Position numbers and translations under genes: made by a program | Notes under the pieces: generated by a model | Database searches by the model: none | The model's input: only the letters and a program-made list of their open reading frames with translations | Told to the model about the DNA's origin: nothing | Part shown: positions 6,919 to 12,609 of the stretch, in pieces | Position numbering within the stretch: position 1 is the stretch's first letter | Layout of the letters: each line of letters opens with the position of its first letter | NCBI GenBank assembly: GCA_016200155.1 | Contig: JACQFG010000004.1 | Span: forward strand, 1 to 12,609 | Length of the DNA stretch: 12,609 nucleotides | Direction of reading: 5' to 3' | DNA from: Planctomycetota bacterium | Lineage (GTDB): Bacteria; Planctomycetota; Planctomycetia; Gemmatales; Gemmataceae

Positions 6919-6979
6919 CGTAGGTCAGGCTGCCAGCCTGACGCGCGCGGCGATGGTCAGGCTGGCAGCCTGACCTACG
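6919..6979. repeat. REPIN-like inverted pair with GTAG flanks, family D
   Basis: Perfect 24-bp inverted repeat: arms 6919-6942 and 6956-6979 with a 13-nt loop. Each arm is itself a hairpin, GTCAGGCTG-C-CAGCCTGAC on the left and its reverse complement on the right. GTAG (6920-6923) lies immediately 5' of the left hairpin, and its inverse CTAC (6975-6978) follows the right one. Two inverted hairpins, each with a GTAG at its 5' foot, is the arrangement of REP doublets (REPINs) mobilised by RAYT transposases. It lies in the selA-to-108-aa-gene gap, 20 nt upstream of that gene's start. Confidence 0.92.
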
Positions 6980-7082
6980 AAGGATCGGCCGACCGGTATT
7001 CGCAATTTGGATCAACCAGGCGGATTGGCGAAAAGTGAAAATTGCCCGGCCCGCGCGACCGGCAGAGACGCCCCAATTTGAA

Positions 7083-8477
7083 TCACGACGTGCTCGCCCG
7101 CCGCACCGCCTCGACCAGATCGTCGGTCTGATGCGGCAAGATCGTGCGTACATCGAAAACGACTTTGCCATCGCGAACGCGCCCCATCACGGCCGGCGTG
7201 CCCAGACGCAAGCGCTGGGCGAAGTCGGCGTCGCTGCAGTCGCGCGGCTTCACCTCGACGATCCATGTCTTCATCTGCTGATCGGGTAACGACCCGCCGC
7301 CGACGTACGCGATGTCTTCGAGCGATTCGACCGATGTCAGCGTCTCAATCGTCCGCAACCGCTTGGCCAGCGCCGAGGCGCGTTTCTTCAACTCGTCGAG
7401 CGGCAGCCCGAGCAGCCGCAATACCGGAATGTCGCGCAAGGCGTTGTCCTCGTTCATGTAGATGCGCAGCGTCGCTTCGAGGGCGGCCAGCGTCATTTTG
7501 TCGCAGCGGAACGCGCGCATCAGCGGGTCCTTCTCGATGCGCTCGACACACGCTCTCGTTCCCGCGAGGATGCCGGCCTGCGGACCGCCGAGCAGCTTGT
7601 CGCCGCTGAAGAGCACGAGGTCGGCGCCGGCGGCGATGCTGTCGCGCGCGATCGGCTCCCCCGTGAAGCCGAAGCGGTTGAAGTCGAGCATGGCGCCGGA
7701 GCCGATGTCGTCGATGACGGGGAGTTGATGCTTCTTGGCAAGCGCGACGAGTTCGGCAGTCGTGACCGATTCGGTGAAGCCGGCGATGCGATAGTTGCTG
7801 GTGTGGATCTGCATCAGTGCGGCGGTCTGCGGAGTGATCGCTTTCTCGTAATCGCTGAGGCGGGTGATGTTGGTGGTGCCGACTTCGCGCAAGGTGGCGC
7901 CGCTGACCGACATGATATCGGGGATGCGAAAGCTGCCGCCGATCTCGATGAGCTGCCCGCGCGAGACGATGACCTCGCGGCCCTGGGCGAGCGTGCGCAA
8001 GGCAATGACGGTGGCAGCCGCGTTGTTGTTGACGACGGTCGCGGATTCGGCTCCTATCAGCCGGCACACCCAGCCGCGGATCGGATTCTGCCGCGACGAA
8101 CGTTTGCCGGTCTCGAGATCGAGTTCGAGATTGAGATACCCGTGTGCTGCATCGTAAGCTGCCTTCGCTGCTTCCTCGGCGATGGGCGCCCGGCCCAGGT
8201 TGGTGTGCAGCACGATGCCGGTGGCGTTGATGACCGAGCGCAGGCGCGGCTTCATGTCGTGATGGAGCCGCTTCTCGATGCTGGCCGCGATCGACTCCGG
8301 CGTGCAGGTCCCGTTGCGGCCTTGCGCGAGGCCGGCGCGAACGTCGGCGAGTTCAGCGCGAATCGCCTCGACGACCACGTCATGGGCGTGCGCCGGCTCC
8401 AGGGCCACGACGCTCGGAACCTGGAGCACGTCGGTGACGGCGGGGAGATTGCGGTATGGATTGTCATTTTTTGTCAT
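7083..8477 (-). CDS. selA: L-seryl-tRNA(Sec) selenium transferase SelA
   Basis: PLP enzyme that converts Ser-tRNA(Sec) to selenocysteinyl-tRNA(Sec) using selenophosphate, in the cytoplasm as a homodecamer. The 464 residues match the family's usual length. Landmarks: an N-terminal tRNA-binding region (1-75), INATGIVLHTNLGRAP (83-98), the VVNNNAAA segment (148-155), DDIGSGAM (256-263), the PLP lysine K294 in SGDKLLGGPQAG, and the C-terminal TPAVMGRVRDGKVVFDVRT (427-445). The ATG at 8477 lies inside the end of the upstream gene (14-nt overlap) and has only a weak GGAAA-like ribosome site, so translation is probably coupled. selB, selC and selD are not in the window. The frame is intact with no missing key residue. 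Confidence 0.96.
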   Translation of the reverse strand: MTKNDNPYRNLPAVTDVLQVPSVVALEPAHAHDVVVEAIRAELADVRAGLAQGRNGTCTPESIAASIEKRLHHDMKPRLRSVINATGIVLHTNLGRAPIAEEAAKAAYDAAHGYLNLELDLETGKRSSRQNPIRGWVCRLIGAESATVVNNNAAATVIALRTLAQGREVIVSRGQLIEIGGSFRIPDIMSVSGATLREVGTTNITRLSDYEKAITPQTAALMQIHTSNYRIAGFTESVTTAELVALAKKHQLPVIDDIGSGAMLDFNRFGFTGEPIARDSIAAGADLVLFSGDKLLGGPQAGILAGTRACVERIEKDPLMRAFRCDKMTLAALEATLRIYMNEDNALRDIPVLRLLGLPLDELKKRASALAKRLRTIETLTSVESLEDIAYVGGGSLPDQQMKTWIVEVKPRDCSDADFAQRLRLGTPAVMGRVRDGKVVFDVRTILPHQTDDLVEAVRRASTS

Positions 8478-9066
8478 TGGTCTTTTTCCAACGCTGCCGC
8501 CATTTCATTCGGCGCGTCATGGTTGGAACCGCAGGTTTGATTTCCTTGGGCACCGTTGGATCTTCGCCAGGAGGAGTTTCGCGGCAGCCGATCTGAAACG
8601 CAAGACAACGAATTCGATAGGCGACAAGGTCACCCTGCCATGAGCTACCGAACGCGGTCATGATTGGTTGGCCAAGATCTGCCGTTGACAATCGTTGCTG
8701 ATCATTCAAGTCGCAAGGATCCCCAATGTGGAGTAATTCGTCCTCGCACCAACTGTCCCCGAAAAACACGGAAGCGCGTTTCGAGAAGGCCGAAATCGAC
8801 CACGGCACGAAACAGCAGGTGCGCCATAGGTGATAGCCGTCCGGTGCGATGACCAAATGGTATCGGAACGCCGAACTGACAATCAATCCAGCGACGAACG
8901 TCAGGATGACCCATATCCACGGCAATCCAAATGCTACCAATCCGACTCCTGCAAGGCCAAAGCCAAAAGTGGCGCCGATCGGAGCCCAGCCGCTGCCCGC
9001 GCCGGTGTCCCACCCGCTGACGCCTGCCTTGTTGCCGTCGTTCCATTCTCGCCACAAAAAGCCCAT
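8464..9066 (-). CDS. Unknown two-helix membrane protein overlapping selA
   Basis: Function not recognised. The 200-residue product has a Gly/Trp-rich N-terminus (1-30), two adjacent hydrophobic segments (about 31-47 and 49-67) and a soluble part with YHLVIAPDGYHLWRTCCFVPW (69-89). That pattern recalls small membrane proteins with a PH-like C-terminal domain, but this is only a guess. Cysteines occur at 84, 85, 107, 118, 154 and 161. The tail (183-200) is very basic (RRMKWRQRWKKTNDKK). The ATG at 9066 has GAAGG 9 nt upstream. The last codons overlap the start of selA by 14 nt, so the two are probably co-translated. Third codon positions are much less G+C-biased than in the neighbours, suggesting recent acquisition or weak selection. 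Confidence 0.75.
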   Translation of the reverse strand: MGFLWREWNDGNKAGVSGWDTGAGSGWAPIGATFGFGLAGVGLVAFGLPWIWVILTFVAGLIVSSAFRYHLVIAPDGYHLWRTCCFVPWSISAFSKRASVFFGDSWCEDELLHIGDPCDLNDQQRLSTADLGQPIMTAFGSSWQGDLVAYRIRCLAFQIGCRETPPGEDPTVPKEIKPAVPTMTRRMKWRQRWKKTNDKK

Positions 9067-9220
9067 AACGAATGCCCTTCAAACCAGCCCGCGACTTCCC
9101 CGGCGCTGCCTACCCGTGATTTATCGTATCCCACTTTCGTCCCTATCACAATCAAGTTTCCCGTACCTTCCATACAATCAACGCCATATCCGCCCCACGT
9201 CGGAAACCACGGAGGCAGTC
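9067..9220. promoter_or_regulatory. Divergent promoter region of the selA unit and the peptidase gene
   Basis: A 154-bp gap between divergently read genes; it must hold promoters for both unless transcription enters from elsewhere. Composition is mixed with a moderately A+T-rich centre (about 9115-9185). I see no clear -35/-10 pair, palindrome or repeat. Confidence 0.45.
9211..9215 (+). promoter_or_regulatory. Ribosome binding site of the prolyl oligopeptidase gene
   Basis: GGAGG, 5 nt before the ATG at 9221. It decides the start: the frame stays open about 370 nt further upstream, but only this ATG has a strong site, and it is followed directly by a signal peptide. Confidence 0.85.
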
Positions 9221-11359
9221 ATGCGATCTTTTGTAGTCGCCGCGTTCATCCTGGGATTGAATGTGACCATGTCCGCCGCACAAGATAGAAAGCCCGCGTA
9301 TCCACCGACCAAAATGGACAACGTCGTCGACATTCTCCACTGCGTCAAGATCGTCGATCCCTACCGCTGGCTCGAAGACGGCAAGAGCGACGACACCAAG
9401 GCCTGGGTCGAAGAGCAAAACAAACTCACCCAAACCATCCTCGGCAGCGTGTCCGGCCGCGCCAAGATTCGCGAACGGCTCGGCGCTTTTCTCGAGATCG
9501 GCAGCCTCACCGCGCCCCGGCCGGCCCAGGGACGCTACTTCTTCACCAAACGCGAAGGCACGCAGAACCAGGCCGTCCTCTTCGTCCGCGACGGCGTCAA
9601 GGGTAAGGACCGCGTGCTGCTCGATATCAACGAACTCGCCAACGACGGCACCGTCGCCCTCGACTGGTACTATCCGAGCAAGGACGGCAAGCTGGTCGCC
9701 TACGGCGTGTCGAAGGACGGCAGCGAGCACTCCACGCTCTATGTCCGCAATGTCGTTACCGGCAAGGACCTGCCCGACAAGATCGAACGAACCCGCGCTT
9801 GCTCGCTTGCCTGGCTCCCCGGCGGCGAGGGATTTTACTACACGCGTTATCCCGCCGTCGGCGACGTGCCCAAGGGGAAGGAAAACTACTTTCGCCATGT
9901 CTACCTTCATTACCTCGGCAAGGATCCCGCCAGCGATCGCAAGCAATTTGGCGAAGGCCGCGATCCCGAGGATTGGCCCAGCGTCGCGCTGTCGCCGGAC
10001 GGCAAGTGGCTGGCGGTCAACGTTCACCAGGGCTGGGCCAAGTCAGAAGTGTTTGTGCAGAACACGCACGAGGCAACCATCCGCTGGTCACCCGTTGCCG
10101 AAAAGATCCCGGCCCTGTTCGACATCACGCTGCGCGACGATCGCTTCTACATTCACACCAACCACGAAGCGCCGCGCTATCGCCTGTTTGCTATCGATCT
10201 GAAGAATGCCAGGAAATCCGATGGGCCGATCAACTGGGCCGACCGCACGCTGTGGCAAGAAGTTCTGCCGCAAGGCAAGGACAAGCTCGAAAGCATCTCG
10301 GCCATCGGCGATTACCTCGTTGCGGAATACATGCACGATGCGACGAATGAACTCCGTGTGTTCGATCGCAACGGCAAACTCGTCGGCAACGTCAACCTGC
10401 CCACGCTCGGCACCATCGCCGGCATCACCGGGGAACCCGACGGCACGGAAGTTTTCTACGGCTTCCAGTCGTTCGCGGTCGCGCCGACCATCTATCGCCT
10501 CGACCTCAAGACGCAAAAGCAAGAGCAATGGGGCCGCGTCGAGACCGACATCAAGGCGGATGATTACGTCGTCGAGCAGGTGAAGTACCAGTCGAAGGAC
10601 GGCACGGAAGTCCCGATGTTCCTGACGTACAAGAAGGGCGTCAAGAAGGACGGCACGAATCCGACCCTGCTCTACGGCTATGGCGGGTTCAACATCAGCC
10701 TGACGCCGACGTTCGCGACGACCCGTTTTCTGTTCCTCGAAAAAGGCGGCGTGCTGGCGATCGCCAACCTGCGCGGCGGCGGCGAATACGGCGAGGACTG
10801 GCACCGCGCCGGCATGCTGGACAAGAAGCAAAACACCTTCGACGACTTCATCGCTGCCGCCGAATGGCTGATCGCGAACAAGGTGACCAACAAAGACAAG
10901 CTCGCGATCCAGGGCGGCTCGAACGGCGGATTGCTGATGGGCGCCGTCACCACACAGCGGCCGGACCTTTTCAAGGCGGTTGTGTGCCAGGTGCCGTTGC
11001 TCGACATGACGCGCTATCACAAGTTCCTCATCGCGCGACTGTGGATTCCCGAGTATGGCAATCCGGATAAGAAAGCCGACTTTCAGTGGATTTACGCTTA
11101 TTCGCCGTACCAGAAGGTGAAGGAAGGCACGGCGTATCCGGCGACGCTCATCACCACGGCGGCGTCCGACAGCCGCGTCGATCCGCTGCACGCCCGCAAG
11201 ATGGCGGCCCGGATGCAGGCCGCGTCGATCTCCGCAGCGCCGATCCTGTTGCGCCAGGAAACGCGCGCGGGGCACGGAGCCGGCAAGCCGCGCGGGCTCA
11301 TTCTCGATGAGCAGACCGATAACTGGAGCTTTTTGTTCTCGCAACTGGGTGTGCGGTAA
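9221..11359 (+). CDS. Secreted prolyl oligopeptidase, peptidase family S9A
   Basis: Serine peptidase that cleaves short peptides after proline, predicted exported. The 712-residue product has a signal peptide (core about 4-17, likely cut after SAA at residue 20), a beta-propeller gate domain (about 90-450), and a C-terminal alpha/beta-hydrolase domain. The catalytic triad is visible: Ser567 in GGSNGG, Asp650 in SDSRVDPLHARK, and His685 in RAGHGAGKP; spacings (83 and 35 residues) are close to those of the mammalian enzyme. DPYRWLE (46-52) and GGxGEYGEDWHRAG (518-531) are family hallmarks. The size equals the family norm of about 700. Oligopeptidase B is an alternative in the same family, but the overall motifs favour prolyl oligopeptidase. 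It has its own upstream region and is followed by a repeat element before tadA. Confidence 0.95.
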   Translation: MRSFVVAAFILGLNVTMSAAQDRKPAYPPTKMDNVVDILHCVKIVDPYRWLEDGKSDDTKAWVEEQNKLTQTILGSVSGRAKIRERLGAFLEIGSLTAPRPAQGRYFFTKREGTQNQAVLFVRDGVKGKDRVLLDINELANDGTVALDWYYPSKDGKLVAYGVSKDGSEHSTLYVRNVVTGKDLPDKIERTRACSLAWLPGGEGFYYTRYPAVGDVPKGKENYFRHVYLHYLGKDPASDRKQFGEGRDPEDWPSVALSPDGKWLAVNVHQGWAKSEVFVQNTHEATIRWSPVAEKIPALFDITLRDDRFYIHTNHEAPRYRLFAIDLKNARKSDGPINWADRTLWQEVLPQGKDKLESISAIGDYLVAEYMHDATNELRVFDRNGKLVGNVNLPTLGTIAGITGEPDGTEVFYGFQSFAVAPTIYRLDLKTQKQEQWGRVETDIKADDYVVEQVKYQSKDGTEVPMFLTYKKGVKKDGTNPTLLYGYGGFNISLTPTFATTRFLFLEKGGVLAIANLRGGGEYGEDWHRAGMLDKKQNTFDDFIAAAEWLIANKVTNKDKLAIQGGSNGGLLMGAVTTQRPDLFKAVVCQVPLLDMTRYHKFLIARLWIPEYGNPDKKADFQWIYAYSPYQKVKEGTAYPATLITTAASDSRVDPLHARKMAARMQAASISAAPILLRQETRAGHGAGKPRGLILDEQTDNWSFLFSQLGVR

Positions 11360-11374
11360 GTGCGTAATCGTTTA

Positions 11375-11474
11375 GAAGCTGTCCAAAAAACCTCGTGGAA
11401 CACGATTCCGATCGTGTAGTCCCTCGAGTTCGACACCATTGGAATGGTGTTCCACGAGGTTTTGAAACAGCTTC
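11375..11474. repeat. 100-bp double-hairpin inverted repeat, family E
   Basis: Nested inverted repeat. Outer arms GAAGCTGT (11375-11382) / ACAGCTTC (11467-11474); inner perfect 17-bp arms 11387-11403 / 11447-11463. Inside, each half forms its own hairpin: CACGAT-TCCG-ATCGTG (11401-11416) and ACACCAT-TGGA-ATGGTGT (11433-11450). When the halves are aligned as inverse copies, a G-C stem pair in one is replaced by C-G in the other. It fills most of the gap between the peptidase gene and tadA, ending 10 nt before the tadA ribosome site. Confidence 0.9.
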
Positions 11475-11484
11475 CAAACGCCAC

Positions 11485-11490
11485 AGGAAA
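11485..11490 (+). promoter_or_regulatory. Ribosome binding site of tadA
   Basis: AGGAAA, 4 nt before the ATG at 11495. It decides the start over the in-frame ATG at 11444, which lies inside the palindromic repeat and would add 17 repeat-encoded residues. Confidence 0.75.
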
Positions 11491-11494
11491 CACC

Positions 11495-12007
11495 ATGTCC
11501 GACTGGTCTCCCTTCGATCTGCCGATGACCGATCCGCGGCATCCGTTCCACGTCGAGCACATGGAAATGGCCCTCGACGAGGCACAGGCCGCCGCCGACG
11601 AGGACGAGGTGCCGATCGGCTGCGTCATCGTGTCGATGGAAAAGGGAGTCATCGCACGGGCCCACAACCAGCGCGAGATGCTCAAGGACCCGACGGCCCA
11701 CGCGGAGATGATTGCCATCACACAAGCGTCGGCGTCGCTGCAATCGTGGCGGCTGGAGAACTGCGTGCTCTACGTCACGCTGGAGCCGTGCCCGATGTGC
11801 GCCGGCGCGATCGTGCTGGCGCGCTTGCCGATGGTCGTCTACGGTGCCGCCGATCCGAAAGCGGGGGCCTGCGCTACCCTCTATCACATCACCAGCGATC
11901 CGCGGCTCAATCATCGCGCGCAAGTCGTCAGCGGCGTCCTGGGCGATCGCTGCGGCGCGATCCTGTCGGACTTCTTCGCCGGCAAGCGCAAGCTCGGCAA
12001 GGGCTGA
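11495..12007 (+). CDS. tadA: tRNA-specific adenosine deaminase TadA
   Basis: Zinc deaminase that converts A34 to inosine in tRNA-Arg(ACG), required to read CGN codons. The 170-residue product has both catalytic signatures of the cytidine/deoxycytidylate deaminase fold: HAE at 69-71 (zinc ligand His69, proton-shuttle Glu71) and PCPMC at 98-102 (zinc ligands Cys99 and Cys102). VPIGCVIV (39-46), HNQRE (57-61) and RLPMVVYGAADPKAG (110-124) also fit TadA. Length is near the usual 150-170, with a short extra N-terminal stretch (about 1-15) ahead of the first helix. A guanine deaminase is an alternative within the superfamily but is less consistent with the PCPMC context and GAADPKAG. It lies between two palindromic elements and has no obvious operon partner. 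Confidence 0.94.
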   Translation: MSDWSPFDLPMTDPRHPFHVEHMEMALDEAQAAADEDEVPIGCVIVSMEKGVIARAHNQREMLKDPTAHAEMIAITQASASLQSWRLENCVLYVTLEPCPMCAGAIVLARLPMVVYGAADPKAGACATLYHITSDPRLNHRAQVVSGVLGDRCGAILSDFFAGKRKLGKG

Positions 12008-12105
12008 TTGTGCGGGTAGTACCGGTCGTGATGACAATTTGGTTGCGAAATATCATCCAATGCCCCTTCAAATCGATGGGTCGGTCGTGGTAAGGTGAAG
12101 GAAAT

Positions 12106-12161
12106 GTAGAACGGAATTTATTCCGTTCTCCCTGAAGCGAACGGAATGAATTCCGTTCTAC
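12106..12161. repeat. REPIN-like inverted pair with GTAG flanks, family F
   Basis: Arms 12106-12128 and 12139-12161 are inverse copies with one mismatch. Each arm is GTAG plus a hairpin: GTAG (12106-12109) then AACGGAAT-TT-ATTCCGTT (12110-12127); on the other side AACGGAAT-GA-ATTCCGTT (12140-12157) then CTAC (12158-12161). The single difference between the arms falls in the hairpin loop, so pairing is unaffected. It sits in the 171-bp gap between tadA and the beta-propeller gene, 17 nt upstream of the latter's ATG. The rest of that gap shows nothing else recognisable. Confidence 0.92.
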
Positions 12162-12178
12162 GAAACGGGGCATCAGCC

Positions 12179-12609
12179 ATGAAGAGAATGTTGTGCGCCG
12201 CTGCAGTCCTGCTGACGACCTTCAGCGCGGCACACGCCCAGGCGCCGTTCAAGATCGTCACCCGGCCCAAGCTGCCCGCCAAGGACGCGCTGGAGCGCAT
12301 GAACCTGACGATGGCGTGGAACACGCGCGTCACCGTGGATGGCAACCGCGACGGGCTCGCCAGCGTGCAGGTCATTCCCGGCAAGCCGAGCCAGTTGGTC
12401 GTGCAAACCTTCAAGGGGGCCGTCTTTCTCTTCGATGCCGACAACGGCGACCTCATCTGGAAGACCAACGTGGGCGTGCCGTACTGGACGCCGCAGGCCG
12501 CGGGGTTCAACTCGCACAGCATCTTCGTGACGCGCCGCAGCGTGCTGCACACGCTCAATCGCGCCGACGGCTCCCAGCGCGTGTACACGTACGACCCCGC
12601 CCTGAAGTC
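12179..12609 (+). CDS. Exported PQQ-like beta-propeller protein (N-terminal part)
   Basis: Open frame running off the right edge; 143 complete codons are visible. It begins with a signal peptide (MKRMLCAAAVLLTTFSAAHA, likely cut after AHA at residue 20). The mature part shows a PQQ/WD40-like blade: LVVQTFKGAVFLFDADNGDLIWKTNVG (about 74-100), with the FDADNGDLIWK turn typical of pyrrolo-quinoline quinone repeats, and a second blade beginning SIFVTRRSVLHTLNRADGSQRV. Such proteins in this type of organism are often large scaffolds or dehydrogenase-like propellers without a demonstrated cofactor; no catalytic residue is visible in this fragment. A GGGG tract about 9 nt upstream is a modest ribosome site. 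The REPIN-like element ends 17 nt before the ATG. Confidence 0.85.
   Translation, partial: MKRMLCAAAVLLTTFSAAHAQAPFKIVTRPKLPAKDALERMNLTMAWNTRVTVDGNRDGLASVQVIPGKPSQLVVQTFKGAVFLFDADNGDLIWKTNVGVPYWTPQAAGFNSHSIFVTRRSVLHTLNRADGSQRVYTYDPALK

Noticed and set aside
6499..6979. CRISPR array made of the two repeats here
   Set aside because: The repeats at 6499 and 6919 are unrelated in sequence, are single inverted pairs rather than direct repeats, and have no regular spacers or cas genes.
8849..9220. 124-codon N-terminal extension of the prolyl oligopeptidase
   Set aside because: It overlaps the divergent membrane-protein gene and precedes a clear GGAGG site and signal peptide at 9221.
1..12609. tRNA or rRNA genes, including tRNA-Sec near selA
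   Set aside because: I looked through all gaps for cloverleaf-like stems and a TTCRA T-loop and found none; gaps are short or filled by the palindromes.

Overview
The window looks like part of a chromosome from a Planctomycetota-type bacterium. This is inferred from the mix of genes (an exported HEAT-repeat protein, an exported PQQ-type beta-propeller, an exported prolyl oligopeptidase) and from the many long palindromic repeats between genes, a style I associate with planctomycete genomes. No rRNA or other phylogenetic marker is present, so order and family cannot be assigned. Third codon positions are strongly G+C-rich in nearly every gene; the 200-residue membrane protein upstream of selA is the visible exception.

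Layout. Positions 1-3890 (minus strand) hold a complete sulfate/thiosulfate ABC importer operon read sbp - cysT - cysW - cysA: binding protein, two permeases and the ATPase. A 58-bp palindrome fills the sbp-cysT gap, and a second, unrelated palindrome fills the cysW-cysA gap, with a half-copy of it after cysA. Positions 3891-4350 are a non-coding divergent region containing a 12-bp inverted repeat. Positions 4351-6264 (plus) encode a secreted protein made almost entirely of about 19 HEAT repeats, followed by a probable intrinsic terminator, an unexplained structured stretch and a 27-bp perfect inverted repeat. Positions 6573-6899 (minus) encode a 108-residue protein of unknown function. Positions 7083-9066 (minus) hold a two-gene unit: an unknown two-helix membrane protein overlapping selA (selenocysteine synthase) by 14 nt. 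From 9221 to the end, all on plus, are a secreted S9A prolyl oligopeptidase, tadA (tRNA adenosine deaminase) and the first 143 codons of an exported PQQ-like beta-propeller protein.

The most unusual content is between the genes. Six palindromic elements of six unrelated sequence families sit in six intergenic gaps. Most are built the same way: two inverted half-units, several of which are hairpins themselves. Two of them (6919-6979 and 12106-12161) carry an outward GTAG...CTAC flank directly at the foot of each hairpin, which is the hallmark of REP/REPIN elements mobilised by RAYT (Y1/HUH) transposases. A third (11375-11474) shows a compensatory base-pair swap between its two halves, suggesting that each hairpin is maintained by selection. 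No transposase is present, so these would be elements mobilised in trans.

How the genes fit together: the cys genes form one transport system for sulfur assimilation. SelA implies selenocysteine decoding, but selB, selC, selD and any obvious selenoprotein are not in the window. The remaining genes look like independent units separated by the repeats.
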